A stretch of 37,793 bases of DNA from Bacteroidales bacterium (GTDB taxonomy: Bacteria > Bacteroidota > Bacteroidia > Bacteroidales > Muribaculaceae). Under the pieces are notes generated by a model. That model made no database searches, was not told where the DNA came from, and saw nothing but the letters and a program-made list of their open reading frames with translations. The stretch is from positions 5,331-43,123 of the forward strand of contig JAAVFY010000026.1 of NCBI GenBank assembly GCA_014800515.1, in the 5' to 3' direction. Below, piece by piece: positions 1 through 9,333 of this stretch. The position numbers were made by a program, and so were the translations under genes. How positions within the stretch are numbered: position 1 is the stretch's first letter; every line of letters begins with the position of its first letter.

Positions 1-1647
1 CAAATAGATTTGGGAAGGTATTCGCTTGATAATGTCGACGACCTGACACTCATCGTTGGCGACAACAACGATATATTCACCTCCGCCCGTGCCTCCGCCT
101 CGGCAGCCACAGTGGTGGTCAACACCGGGTCGGTGCCCGCCACGGCCGATTCGATATGGCACTTTTCCGGACAGTTGCGGGTAGGTTCCTTCGGGCTTGT
201 GAATCCTTATATAAAGGTGGGAAAGGCACTCAACCGGAGATTCTCATTTTCGGCGGTAGGGGAGTATACTTACGGAAAGAACGACTATCCCTATACTCTG
301 CGCAACGGCATTCAGGTCACACGAGAGAAGAGACAGAACAGCCGCATGAGTTCAGGCCACGGAGAACTGAACTTCAGTTGGATGCCTGCATCTTTTAGAA
401 TACTGAACGGAAAGGTGTATTATTACGACAACGACCGTCAGTTACCCGGGCCGGTGGTGCTATATAATCCCACGGCTGATGATACTCTTCATGACAGAAA
501 TTTTTTCGGTCAGCTCACATATACTGACGCATCTGTGGATAAATGGAAATTCCGCGTGACATCGAAGTTCAACTGGGATGCCACTTTCTATCATGAAGTA
601 GACGGCAAATACTCCGCCGGGTTTCAGAATGAGAGCTATATACAGAGGGAGATGTATGTGGCTGGAGCCGCCCTCTTCAATCCGATAAAGAGTCTTTCTG
701 TAAGTTATGCGATTGATTATTTCTACAACAATCTCACGAGCAATGACCCTACGACCGTCGGCCCATCCCGCAATTCGCTGTTGCAGGCACTCTCGGTCAA
801 TTTCAAATGTGAGAGAGTGCAGCTTACGGGAAGGCTGCTCTATTCCATATATCTTAATGACGTTAAGGCCGGGGAGAGCGCGGCCGACCGCAGAAAGATG
901 TCGCCCTCTCTGAGTGTTGCCGTGCAACCCTTCTCGGGACGGCTCTTCTTCCTGAGAGCTTCCTATAAGAATATATTCAGAATGCCGACATTCAATGAGA
1001 GCTACTACTACAGACTCGGAAGCATAGCCCTGAAACCGGAGACCACCGACCAGTGGAACCTCGGCGCGACATGGCAGCGAGGCAAGACCGGACCGCTGAC
1101 GATGCTGGCAGTCACCGGCGACGTATTCTATAACAGGGTGCATGACAAGATTGTAGGCATACCGATGAATATGTTTGTCTGGACAATGATGAATCTTGAG
1201 AAAGTGAGAGCTATAGGAGCTGATCTGACCCTTGATGCCACTTTCAGCCTTGCGCGGCGGCAGACCCTTGTTCTGACCGGTAGTTACAGTTGGCAGAGAG
1301 TGCAGCCACGCACGGCCAAGAGCGATCCGGATTATAACAAGCAGGTGGCATATACACCGGTGCATTCCGGAGCCGCCTCTCTGACATGGCAGAATCCCTG
1401 GGTGGATATAGTGGCGAAACTCACCGGATGTGGCGAACGTTACGGCACAAACTCCAATCTCCCCGTAAGTCGGGTAAAAGGATATGTGGAGACGGGAGTG
1501 TCATTGATGAGAGAACTGACGGTGAGAACCCATAAGGTGAATCTGAGATTAGATGTACTCAATATCTTCGACTGTCAATACGAGATAGTGGCTTCCTATC
1601 CGATGCCCGGAAGATCCTTCAGATTGACAGCCGGATTTTCACTCTGA
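1..1647 (+). CDS. btuB: TonB-dependent receptor, BtuB-like (5' partial)
   Basis: This is the C-terminal part of an outer-membrane TonB-dependent receptor. The reading frame is open back to base 1 (Q-I-D-L-G-R-Y-S-L-D-N), so the TTG start in the ORF track is an artefact and the gene begins outside the window. The first visible residues look like the middle of the plug domain ('LGRYSLDNV', 'ARASASAATV'). The remaining ~500 residues alternate in the manner of beta-barrel strands, and the protein ends with 'VLNIFDCQYE...GRSFRLTAGFSL', typical of the last strands of these receptors. The signal peptide, TonB box and start of the plug are missing. Cobamide import is inferred from the following btuG, btuF, btuC, btuD and cob genes. 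Any cobalamin riboswitch would lie upstream, outside the window. Confidence 0.88.
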   Translation, partial: QIDLGRYSLDNVDDLTLIVGDNNDIFTSARASASAATVVVNTGSVPATADSIWHFSGQLRVGSFGLVNPYIKVGKALNRRFSFSAVGEYTYGKNDYPYTLRNGIQVTREKRQNSRMSSGHGELNFSWMPASFRILNGKVYYYDNDRQLPGPVVLYNPTADDTLHDRNFFGQLTYTDASVDKWKFRVTSKFNWDATFYHEVDGKYSAGFQNESYIQREMYVAGAALFNPIKSLSVSYAIDYFYNNLTSNDPTTVGPSRNSLLQALSVNFKCERVQLTGRLLYSIYLNDVKAGESAADRRKMSPSLSVAVQPFSGRLFFLRASYKNIFRMPTFNESYYYRLGSIALKPETTDQWNLGATWQRGKTGPLTMLAVTGDVFYNRVHDKIVGIPMNMFVWTMMNLEKVRAIGADLTLDATFSLARRQTLVLTGSYSWQRVQPRTAKSDPDYNKQVAYTPVHSGAASLTWQNPWVDIVAKLTGCGERYGTNSNLPVSRVKGYVETGVSLMRELTVRTHKVNLRLDVLNIFDCQYEIVASYPMPGRSFRLTAGFSL

Positions 1648-1700
1648 CAAATAGAGACATGATTTATTCAAGAAATATAAAAAACAGACAAAAAGACAAG

Positions 1701-2825
1701 ATGAAAAAGATTGCTTATCTTCTGTCGGCCATGCTTATGGCCGGATGTATGGCGTCATGCAGTGATGATAACGAGGGTCCGGAAATCACGACAGTAGAGA
1801 CCCTCAGCGGTTTCTACACCATCAATAGCGGCAATATGTCGGGAAAGATTCCCTCCTCCATCACTTCATACGACTATTCCACCTCCACAGCTACTCCCGC
1901 ACTTCAGGATGCTTTCATGAATGCCAACGGTGTGGCTCTCGGCGAGGGAGCGCAACCCGCCATAGTGTATGGTTCCAAGATGTATATCCCGGTGAATAGC
2001 TCCAATCTGATCTGGGTCGTGGATCCCGTCACACTCAAGATCAAGGACTCCATCAAACCAACAGGTGATGCCACAGGCCCGCGTGCGCTTGCAAGTGCCA
2101 ACGGTAAGGTATATGCCTCCATGTTCTCCGGCTATGTATGTCAGATTGACACAGCCACTCTGGAGATAGAGAAAACACTGAAGACAGATCCCAACACCGA
2201 GCAGATGGCTGTGGCCGGCGGCAAACTCTATGTGGCCAATTCCGACGGATACAACTCAAAGAACGGATATGCCGACTGTTCGATATCAATCATTGACCTG
2301 GCTTCCTTCTCGCAGACAAAGATAAAGGACATCTCCAAAGTGATGAATCCTACCGACATCGTGTCCAACGGCACAGATGTATTCGTGATCTGCAAGGGTA
2401 ATTATGCCGATGTGCCCAGTATGGTGAAGAAGATTGTGGGTAGTGACGTTAAGGATGTCGCCCCCGGCAACTATATGGCCATAAACGGCAACAAGCTTTA
2501 TGTCATCAATGCCGTCTACGGCGAACCCCGTGAGAAAATGGGTTTCAATGTTTATGATGTGAATACACTCGAGAAGACCGGCGTGATAGCCAAACAGACG
2601 TCCGGCACCGACTCCTGGGTGGATAGTCCCAGCTGTGTGGCAGCCGACCCCGTGAGTGGCGACATCGTGATTCTGTCATATACGCTCAGCGAGGCCGGCT
2701 ACAGCCAGTATCGCGAACCCTGCTATGCCAACATCTACGATAAGGACGGTAATTTCAAGAACCGTATCGAGTGTGGAGTGGGGGCATTAGGAGTGACATT
2801 CATTCACAAAACCACTGTTAAATGA
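1701..2825 (+). CDS. btuG: BtuG-like surface beta-propeller lipoprotein (YncE/DUF5074-like)
   Basis: This is a predicted lipoprotein of 374 residues. I chose ATG 1701 over the ORF-track start at 1659 because it gives a clean signal peptide (MKKIAYLLSAMLMAGCMASCSDD) with a lipobox-like Cys followed by an acidic stretch, typical of surface-exported Bacteroidota lipoproteins. The body contains repeated short blade-like units ('GSKMYIPVNSSNLIWVVDPVTLKI', 'GKLYVANSDGY', 'ISIIDLASF', 'GNKLYVINAVYG') as in YncE-type seven-bladed propellers. In Bacteroides, BtuG proteins of this fold bind cobalamin at the cell surface and hand it to BtuB. Position directly after btuB and before btuF supports the same role here. 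The stop codon overlaps the next ATG (ATGA). Confidence 0.82.
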   Translation: MKKIAYLLSAMLMAGCMASCSDDNEGPEITTVETLSGFYTINSGNMSGKIPSSITSYDYSTSTATPALQDAFMNANGVALGEGAQPAIVYGSKMYIPVNSSNLIWVVDPVTLKIKDSIKPTGDATGPRALASANGKVYASMFSGYVCQIDTATLEIEKTLKTDPNTEQMAVAGGKLYVANSDGYNSKNGYADCSISIIDLASFSQTKIKDISKVMNPTDIVSNGTDVFVICKGNYADVPSMVKKIVGSDVKDVAPGNYMAINGNKLYVINAVYGEPREKMGFNVYDVNTLEKTGVIAKQTSGTDSWVDSPSCVAADPVSGDIVILSYTLSEAGYSQYREPCYANIYDKDGNFKNRIECGVGALGVTFIHKTTVK

Positions 2826-3985
2826 GACTGTTCCCAAGTCGGAACTATATGAATAGGATTGCGATCTATATCGCAGTCACGGCAATGACTTGTGTGGCTT
2901 TCCTCGCTTCATGCGGGGGGAGCCATTCCGGTCAGACAGCGACCGGGGGTAAGCCGATAGAGATGCGTTATTCCGAGCATCTCACAATCAATGAGCATGA
3001 GGGGTATACGGAGGTGACGGTGCGTAATCCCTGGGACACTGTAAGAACCCTGCAGCGGTATATTCTCGTGCCGCGTGACAGTGTGGTGCCCCAAAATCTG
3101 CCGGAGGGCACGATGATACGCATTCCGGTGGATAAGGCATTGGTCTATTCCACTGTGCATAATGGCCTTATCGCCGAATTGGGAGCGATCGACGCCATAG
3201 GGGGTGTATGCAATTCCGAATATATCAATGATTCTGAAATAAGGAAAAGAATAGAGTCCGGCAGGATAATCGACTGCGGGATAAGCACTGCGCCCGATTT
3301 AGAGAATATAATAAAACTGCGTCCACAGGCGATATTGCTTTCTCCCTTCGAGAACAACGATAAATATGCCAAGGTCGGTGAGCTGGGCATACCGATAATA
3401 GAATGTGCCGACTATATGGAGACATCCCCGTTAGGCCGGGCGGAGTGGATACGATTCTACGGGCTTCTTTTCGGGGTAAGAGAAAGGTCAGAGAGTCTTT
3501 TTGCATCCACAGAGAAGGAATATCTGAGACTGAAGGAGCTTGCAGCCGGAGCAAAGACAAAACCGAAAGTAATCATTGACCAGAGATACGGACAGGTGTG
3601 GAACGTGCCGGCCGGGAAGTCTACCATGGGACGTCTGATCGAGGATGCGGGCGGTGTCAACCCCTTCTCCGGATTTTCGCAGAGCGGGAGTGTGGCTCTT
3701 GCTCCTGAGAAAGTGCTCGGGGAGGCTCATGATGCCGATATATGGTTTGTGAGATATAATCAGGAGACGGATAAAAGTATGTCGGAACTCGCGTCGGATT
3801 CGCCGGTCAATTCCCGCTTCAAGGCCTATAGGGATGGAAACGTCTACGGATGCAACACCCGGTATGTGAATTTTTATGAGGAGACTCCCTTTCATCCGGA
3901 TCGACTGTTGCATGATATGATTACGGCCATGCATCCGGAATTGGAGGAAAACGGACAGCTCCTTTATTACCATCGGCTGAAATGA
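2822..3985 (+). CDS. btuF: Corrinoid ABC transporter substrate-binding lipoprotein, BtuF-like
   Basis: This is a periplasmic class III substrate-binding protein for a FecCD/BtuCD-type importer. The N-terminus has a signal peptide with lipobox 'FLASCGG'. The start at 2822 overlaps the btuG stop as ATGA. An internal ATG at 2849 (MNRIAIYIAV) gives a more classical signal length and is an alternative. The body shows the expected landmarks: 'GLIAELGAIDAIGGV', 'RPQAILLSPF' and 'GIPIIECADYMETSPLGRAEWIRFYG' in the first lobe, and 'PAGKSTMGRLIEDAGGVNPF' and 'ALAPEKVLGEAHDADIWFVRY' in the second. The family also carries siderophores and haem, so the corrinoid assignment rests on the neighbours. The stop overlaps the btuC start by 4 bp. 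Confidence 0.85.
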   Translation: MRLFPSRNYMNRIAIYIAVTAMTCVAFLASCGGSHSGQTATGGKPIEMRYSEHLTINEHEGYTEVTVRNPWDTVRTLQRYILVPRDSVVPQNLPEGTMIRIPVDKALVYSTVHNGLIAELGAIDAIGGVCNSEYINDSEIRKRIESGRIIDCGISTAPDLENIIKLRPQAILLSPFENNDKYAKVGELGIPIIECADYMETSPLGRAEWIRFYGLLFGVRERSESLFASTEKEYLRLKELAAGAKTKPKVIIDQRYGQVWNVPAGKSTMGRLIEDAGGVNPFSGFSQSGSVALAPEKVLGEAHDADIWFVRYNQETDKSMSELASDSPVNSRFKAYRDGNVYGCNTRYVNFYEETPFHPDRLLHDMITAMHPELEENGQLLYYHRLK

Positions 3986-5001
3986 CTACAATAAGATTCG
4001 CCGTCACGCTGCTCCTGACAGGAGTGTTGTTTGTACTTAACATCTACATAGGGTCGGTTGACATTCCTATTGAAACGGTCAACGACATCCTCTTCAGAGG
4101 AGGGGATGCCGAAGGCCCCTTACGGTTTATAGTGATAGGAAGCCGTCTGCCCCAGGCCATTACGGCCCTGCTGGCCGGGGCCGGACTGACAGTGGCCGGA
4201 CTGATGCTGCAGACGGCTTTCAGAAATCCGCTTGCCGGGCCGTCGATACTTGGCATTACATCCGGAGCAAGTCTGGGTGTGGCGTTCGTCATACTTTTCC
4301 TCGGAGGGTCCATATCTCTGGCCGGATACACATGGGGAGGATATCTGGCTGTGCTGCTCGGAGCCTTCCTGGGCAGTCTCGCAATCATGGCTCTCCTTCT
4401 CCTGTTCTCCGTGTGGCTTAAGAATGATCTTATGTTGCTTATTACCGGTGTCATGGTGGGTTATCTCACCTCCTCCGTGATCACAATTCTCAATTATCTC
4501 TCCACAGCCGAAGGGGTGCATGGCTATGTGGCCTGGGGGATGGGAAACTTCAACGGTGTCTCACTCGGGCAGTTGCCTGTTTTCGCGGCCACAGTGTGTG
4601 CCGGGCTGCTTATGGCGATACTGCTTGCCAAACCGCTGAACGTGATTCTCCTCGGCGAGAACTATGCCCATAACCTCGGAGTCAATATGATGTGGGTGCG
4701 AAATATTTTGCTTTTGGCCACGGGGCTGCTGACTGCGGTCGTGACGGCTTTCTGCGGACCTGTCTCTTTCATCGGGCTTGCAGTGCCGCACATCGTGAGA
4801 ATGATATTCAGAGTGGCTGACCATCGCTTAATCATACCGGCATGTATAGTGACCGGAGGGGGAATAGGGCTGCTCTGCAATCTTCTTTGCATACTGCCGC
4901 GGAACATCATGTTGCCCCTCAACGGAGTGACCCCGCTGATAGGCGTCCCCGTCATTCTTTACGTAATATTCAAGGAACGTCTGACAAGGAAATCGAGATG
5001 A
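3982..5001 (+). CDS. btuC: Corrinoid ABC transporter permease, BtuC/FecCD family
   Basis: This is an inner-membrane permease of 339 residues, the usual size for the FecCD family. It is almost entirely hydrophobic segments. Family hallmarks are 'RLPQAITALLAGAGLTVAGLMLQTAFRNPLAGPSILGITSGASLG' near the N-terminus and 'FCGPVSFIGLAVPHIVRMIF' and 'LPLNGVTPLIGVPVILYVIF' near the C-terminus. It pairs with the BtuD ATPase and the BtuF binding protein to move corrinoid from periplasm to cytoplasm. ATGA overlaps at both ends suggest translational coupling with btuF and btuD. Confidence 0.9.
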   Translation: MTTIRFAVTLLLTGVLFVLNIYIGSVDIPIETVNDILFRGGDAEGPLRFIVIGSRLPQAITALLAGAGLTVAGLMLQTAFRNPLAGPSILGITSGASLGVAFVILFLGGSISLAGYTWGGYLAVLLGAFLGSLAIMALLLLFSVWLKNDLMLLITGVMVGYLTSSVITILNYLSTAEGVHGYVAWGMGNFNGVSLGQLPVFAATVCAGLLMAILLAKPLNVILLGENYAHNLGVNMMWVRNILLLATGLLTAVVTAFCGPVSFIGLAVPHIVRMIFRVADHRLIIPACIVTGGGIGLLCNLLCILPRNIMLPLNGVTPLIGVPVILYVIFKERLTRKSR

Positions 5002-5789
5002 ATCGGAAAGCAAGTATAAAGACCGAGAATCTCACGACCGGATATGAGGCCGGGCGTGAGCGTGTGGAGGTGACACGCGGTCTGGACGCGACCCTCTACA
5101 GCGGACAGTTTGTCTGTCTGCTTGGTCCGAATGGAGCCGGAAAATCCACATTGTTGCGCACATTGGCGGGCTTTCAGAAACCATTGGGTGGAGATGTGAA
5201 GATAGCCGGGCGGTCATTGCGCTCCTACAATCCGAAAGAGCTTGCCAAGGCTATGAGTGTGGTATTGACGGAGAAGCCTATGCTTGAGAATATGGATGTC
5301 GAGACTCTCGTGTCACTCGGAAGGACTCCCTATACCGGTTTCTGGGGACGTATGGACGCATCGGATCATGAAGCTGTGGAGGAGGCTATCAGCCTCACGG
5401 GGATAGAGACACTCCGCCACAGGCAGGTGCAGACACTCAGTGACGGAGAGCGGCAGAAGACGATGATTGCTAAGGCACTCGCACAGGCCACTCCTGTGAT
5501 TTTTCTGGATGAGCCCACCGCTTTTCTCGACTATCCGAGCAAGGTGGAGATAATGCTTCTCCTATATTCGCTTGCACACAAGCAAGACAAGACCATATTC
5601 ATGTCGACCCACGACCTTGACCTCGCGTTGCAACTCTCCGACGTGATATGGTTGATAGATAAGAAATATGGAATCAGAACCGGAACTCACCGTGAACTGA
5701 CAGAGTCGGGCGATCTCGAAAGATACTTCGTCAGGGAGGGCATAATATTCGATCATACGGATGGGTTATTTAAAGTGGATAAAAGGTAA
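4998..5789 (+). CDS. btuD: Corrinoid ABC transporter ATP-binding protein, BtuD-like
   Basis: This is the cytoplasmic ATPase of the BtuCD-type importer, 263 residues from ATG 4998. The ORF-track start at 4842 reads through btuC in another frame. The real start overlaps the btuC stop as ATGA and begins MNRKASIKTENLTTGYEAG. Walker A is GPNGAGKST near residue 45, the signature is 'LSDGERQK' (a D-for-G variant of LSGGE that is common in this subfamily), Walker B is 'VIFLDEPTAFLD', and the switch His is in 'STHDLD'. It is the last gene of the tightly coupled transport set. A 97-bp gap separates it from cobQ. Confidence 0.9.
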   Translation: MNRKASIKTENLTTGYEAGRERVEVTRGLDATLYSGQFVCLLGPNGAGKSTLLRTLAGFQKPLGGDVKIAGRSLRSYNPKELAKAMSVVLTEKPMLENMDVETLVSLGRTPYTGFWGRMDASDHEAVEEAISLTGIETLRHRQVQTLSDGERQKTMIAKALAQATPVIFLDEPTAFLDYPSKVEIMLLLYSLAHKQDKTIFMSTHDLDLALQLSDVIWLIDKKYGIRTGTHRELTESGDLERYFVREGIIFDHTDGLFKVDKR

Positions 5790-5886
5790 GTAGCCGGTCA
5801 AATTAAACGCATAATATGCGAGATATGCGCTGCCTATCTTGACTTTTATCATATCGTTTTCATTTGAACAGCTATTTATAATTGAA
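5790..5886 (+). promoter_or_regulatory. btuD-cobQ intergenic gap with a short perfect palindrome
   Basis: This 97-bp gap is the only sizeable break in the + strand transport/biosynthesis run. It contains CGCATAATATGCG (5808-5820), a perfect palindrome around one central base, and is A/T-rich afterwards. No TAnnTTTG -7 box was found. The palindrome could be an operator, a weak hairpin, or chance. The gap is too short for a full cobalamin riboswitch. Confidence 0.3.
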
Positions 5887-7377
5887 GTGAAAAGATTGCG
5901 ACCGATAATGTTGGGGGGCACCGGCAGTGATGTCGGTAAGAGTCTGCTCGTGGCCGGGTTATGCCGTATCTTTCTTCAGGACGGATATTCCCCGGCTCCC
6001 TTCAAGGCCCAGAATATGGCTTTGAATTCCTACGTCACACCCGACGGACTCGAAATAGGAAGGGCACAGGCTGTGCAAGCGGCAGCGGCGGGACTGGAAT
6101 GTATGGTGGAGATGAATCCGGTGCTATTGAAGCCGTCGGGACAGAAGAGGGCACAGGTCATAGTCAACGGCCGTCCTGCCGGTGACCGGGAGGCGAGTGA
6201 ATACTTTAATATCCGCAGTCAGCTTCCTCTGAAAGAGACTGCGATAAAAGCCTTCAGGACACTTTCCGCCGGATTTAACCCCATTGTCATGGAAGGCGCT
6301 GGCAGTGTGGCTGAGATTAATCTTCTTGACAGGGACTTTGTGAATATGCCGATGGCCGAAGCCGCCGATGCGGCTGTGATACTTGTCGGTGATATCAACC
6401 GTGGAGGAGTTTTTGCTCAGATATATGGCTCGATAATGCTTCTTCCGGAACACTATCGCAAGAGAATAAAAGGAGTTATCATCAATAAATTCAGAGGGGA
6501 TATTGATTTATTCCGTGAGGGGCGCAGTATGCTTGAGAACCTTTGCGGTGTTCCTGTGCTTGGAGTCGTTCCTTTTTTTCATGACATAGACATAGAGGAG
6601 GAAGATTCTCTGTCGAAGGAGAAATATTCAAGAAGCGCCGTGAAGGGAGAGGTGGTCAATGTAGCCGTGGTGGATGTGCCGCAGATGTCTAATTTCACGG
6701 ATTTCGATTTTCTCTCACGTGACAGCCGGGTTCATCTCTACTTCAGCCATGAACCGGAGGAACTTGAGAAAGCCGACGTGATATTGCTTCCCGGCTCTAA
6801 AAATACAATCTCCGATTTAAGAACGATTTGCGAACGCGGATGCGACAAAGTGATACTTGACGCTCCCGGACGAGGGGTGACTGTGGCCGGGATATGCGGG
6901 GGGTATCAGATGTTGGGTCAAAGTATTTCAGATCCTTACGGAGTGGAGGGGGATATAAGCGAGGTGGAAGGACTCGGGCTGCTCCCGGTCAGAACAACAC
7001 TTAACCGGGATAAGACCCTCACGAGAAGCAGCGTCCGCCTTCCGGGAGAGGATAAGCCGCTTGATGGATACGAGATACATGTAGGAGCCACTGTCCTGGG
7101 CGAGGGATGTTCAAGTATGTTTCTGCGAGAGGATGGAAGTGGTGAGGGTTGCCGGGTTTCTGAAAGGGTGTGGGGTACGTATATGCATGGTATTCTTGAT
7201 AATCCGCGTGTGGTGGATATGCTGTTGCAACCATATCTGGAGGCCCGCTCCCTACCCCTGGAGTGCGATCGCGAGTCACTTTCGCATTACAGAGAAAGAC
7301 AGTACGATATGCTTGCCGATAAGCTGAGAGAGTGTATTGATATGCAATGGCTTTATAAAATCATGAATTATGATTGA
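5887..7377 (+). CDS. cobQ: Cobyric acid synthase (CobQ/CbiP)
   Basis: This glutamine-dependent amidotransferase converts cobyrinic acid a,c-diamide (adenosylated) to cobyric acid by four amidations. It has 496 residues if translation begins at GTG 5887 (VKRLRPIMLGGTG), which places the P-loop 'GTGSDVGKS' at the usual distance from the N-terminus. ATG 5908 is an alternative, and the ORF-track TTG at 5839 adds an implausible hydrophobic leader. The N-terminal dethiobiotin-synthetase-like ATPase domain is followed by a C-terminal class I glutaminase domain with the nucleophile in 'VAGICGGYQMLG' (about residue 337) and His in 'GTYMHGILDN' (about residue 432). The gene overlaps cobD by 8 bp. Confidence 0.93.
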   Translation: MKRLRPIMLGGTGSDVGKSLLVAGLCRIFLQDGYSPAPFKAQNMALNSYVTPDGLEIGRAQAVQAAAAGLECMVEMNPVLLKPSGQKRAQVIVNGRPAGDREASEYFNIRSQLPLKETAIKAFRTLSAGFNPIVMEGAGSVAEINLLDRDFVNMPMAEAADAAVILVGDINRGGVFAQIYGSIMLLPEHYRKRIKGVIINKFRGDIDLFREGRSMLENLCGVPVLGVVPFFHDIDIEEEDSLSKEKYSRSAVKGEVVNVAVVDVPQMSNFTDFDFLSRDSRVHLYFSHEPEELEKADVILLPGSKNTISDLRTICERGCDKVILDAPGRGVTVAGICGGYQMLGQSISDPYGVEGDISEVEGLGLLPVRTTLNRDKTLTRSSVRLPGEDKPLDGYEIHVGATVLGEGCSSMFLREDGSGEGCRVSERVWGTYMHGILDNPRVVDMLLQPYLEARSLPLECDRESLSHYRERQYDMLADKLRECIDMQWLYKIMNYD

Positions 7378-8383
7378 GGGACACGGCGATGACCTGTACC
7401 GCTACAAAGGAAAAGTGGCGCATAATTTCAGCACTAATATCATATCCGACAGAAATCATGACGGCCTGCTGTATGAGTTGAGACGCGAATTGCCATGTAT
7501 CGGGAGCTATCCCGAACCGTGGCCCCTCTCGCTCGAGAACAAACTTGGCGGTATCTTGGGCTGCTCGCGCGAGAATATAGTCGTGACGAGCGGTGCCACT
7601 GATGCCGTTTACCGTATAGCCCTCATTCATCATGGGGGACGGTCGGCGGTGTGCCGTCCGACATTCAGAGAATATCAGGATGCCTGCGCGCTTCATGATC
7701 ACTCGGTCTCATTTTTCGACGCCATTGAAGGAGTCCCGGAAGAGTCCGATCTCGTATGGCTCTGCAATCCCAATAATCCTACCGGGAAGACGTGGGATAA
7801 ACGGGAATTGCTCTGCCTGGCAGAGAGAATGCCCTCGGCATGGATAGTCGTGGACCAGGCATATTCCGATTATTCGGTTGTCCCCGTATTGACAGTGGAA
7901 GAGGCGTTGAGTCATCGGAATATTATTTTGCTGAGCTCTTTGACGAAGAGGTATTCGGTGCCCGGTCTGAGAGTGGGATATCTCACAGCCTCCGAAGAAA
8001 TATGCGAGGCGATACGTTCCCACGGGTTGCCGTGGGCGGTGAGTTCGCCGGCCATATCCGGAGCTTCCTATCTGCTTGATCATTCCGGGGACTATCCGAT
8101 AAGAAAGGAATGGCTTCACGCGGAGATTATGCGTATTGCGGAAGGATTTAGGGAGATGGGGATAAGCACGTCAGAGACCGATTGCAATTTCATCTTATGC
8201 CGGTTGCCCGAAGGGCGTAAGGCCTCGGATCTTAAGGAATATCTTGTGGCGGAGAAGAATATCCTGATTCGGGATGCCTCCAATTTCGAGGGGCTGGGCA
8301 GCGGCTATTTTCGTGTGGCGGCGCAGGATGAAGCTGCCAATGACTTACTTCTAAAAGGAATAAGGGAATGGATACTTGGATGA
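7370..8383 (+). CDS. cobD: L-threonine-O-3-phosphate decarboxylase (CobD), PLP-dependent
   Basis: This is a fold-type I PLP enzyme related to histidinol-phosphate aminotransferase, 337 residues. In the cobamide pathway it decarboxylates L-threonine phosphate to (R)-1-amino-2-propanol phosphate for CbiB. Recognisable features are 'GHGDDLYRYKG' at the N-terminus, 'VTSGATDAVYRIAL', the 'WLCNPNNPTGKTW' motif, and the PLP-binding Lys in 'SSLTKRYSVPGLRVGY' (about residue 193). The decarboxylase role rather than a HisC-type aminotransferase role is inferred from its place between cobQ and cbiB, which it overlaps on both sides (8 bp and 16 bp). Confidence 0.88.
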   Translation: MIEGHGDDLYRYKGKVAHNFSTNIISDRNHDGLLYELRRELPCIGSYPEPWPLSLENKLGGILGCSRENIVVTSGATDAVYRIALIHHGGRSAVCRPTFREYQDACALHDHSVSFFDAIEGVPEESDLVWLCNPNNPTGKTWDKRELLCLAERMPSAWIVVDQAYSDYSVVPVLTVEEALSHRNIILLSSLTKRYSVPGLRVGYLTASEEICEAIRSHGLPWAVSSPAISGASYLLDHSGDYPIRKEWLHAEIMRIAEGFREMGISTSETDCNFILCRLPEGRKASDLKEYLVAEKNILIRDASNFEGLGSGYFRVAAQDEAANDLLLKGIREWILG

Positions 8384-9333
8384 ATATTCTATGGGGCGGA
8401 TGGCTATATTCGGTAGTACCCCTGATTGGAGGCTGGGTGCTCGACCGGATTTTTGCAGATCCCGCATGGTTGCCACATCCCGTGGTGGGATTCGGAAAGA
8501 TTATTTCATCCCTTGAGCATAAGCTGAACAGGGGTAATCACCGGATGTTTAAGGGCGAAATCACGTCATGCGGACTGATTCTGACGGTCTTTATACTGAC
8601 CTGGGGAGTGATGTATTTTGTAAGTCCGAAGCCTGTGGTCCGTATATGTCTGGGAACAATCGGGGTGTTTTATTGTCTTGCGGGCACGACTCTTGTCCGC
8701 GAGGTGAGAGGTGTGTTTAAGGCGTGTGACGAAAGTCTTGAGGCCGGGCGGCGGCAGGTAGGACGAATTGTAGGCCGCGACACCGGCGAGTTGACAATGA
8801 ATGAAGTCCGGACAGCGGCGCTCGAGACATTGGCCGAGAATCTTAGTGACGGCGTCGTGGCTCCGCTGTTTTGGTATATGGTGGCCGGCCTGCCCGGCAT
8901 GATGGCCTATAAGATGATAAATACGCTTGACTCAATGATCGGCTATCGCAACGAACGCTATCGGGAGTTCGGGTGTGTGGCCGCGCGGATAGACGATGCC
9001 GCCAATTTTATTCCGGCGCGCCTGACGGCGGCTCTTATGATATTATTGTCAGGCAAGTGGTCTTTAGGCAGCTTCGTCAGACGTTATGGCCGTTGCCATG
9101 CCAGTCCGAATTCCGGCTATCCGGAAGCGGCCTTGGCCGGGATTCTCGACTGTCGCTTCGGAGGTACGCACGATTATTTCGGACAAGCAGTTGTCAAGCC
9201 TTATATAGGGAGCAACCTCCGGGAAATAGATGCTTCGGATTTGATGCCTTCCGTGATTATCTGTGTATGCGTCGAGATATGGGCGGTTGTCCTGACTGCT
9301 GTTGTCTCGGTTATGACGGGTAGTTTATTCTGA
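8368..9333 (+). CDS. cbiB: Adenosylcobinamide-phosphate synthase (CbiB)
   Basis: This membrane enzyme joins the aminopropanol arm (as its phosphate) to cobyric acid. It has 321 residues with several hydrophobic segments. Diagnostic stretches are 'DRIFADPAWLPHPVVGFGKII', 'TLAENLSDGVVAPLFWYMVAGLPGMMAYKMINTLDSMIGYRNERY' and 'DDAANFIPARLTA'. ATG 8368 overlaps cobD by 16 bp; a second ATG at 8380 is possible. The 3' end overlaps the end of the convergent cobC gene by 23 bp. It is the last gene of the + strand cobamide run. Confidence 0.93.
   Translation: MDTWMNILWGGWLYSVVPLIGGWVLDRIFADPAWLPHPVVGFGKIISSLEHKLNRGNHRMFKGEITSCGLILTVFILTWGVMYFVSPKPVVRICLGTIGVFYCLAGTTLVREVRGVFKACDESLEAGRRQVGRIVGRDTGELTMNEVRTAALETLAENLSDGVVAPLFWYMVAGLPGMMAYKMINTLDSMIGYRNERYREFGCVAARIDDAANFIPARLTAALMILLSGKWSLGSFVRRYGRCHASPNSGYPEAALAGILDCRFGGTHDYFGQAVVKPYIGSNLREIDASDLMPSVIICVCVEIWAVVLTAVVSVMTGSLF

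Noticed and set aside
5790-5886. Possible cobalamin riboswitch before cobQ
   Set aside because: The gap is only 97 bp and lacks a B12 box; only a short palindrome is visible.
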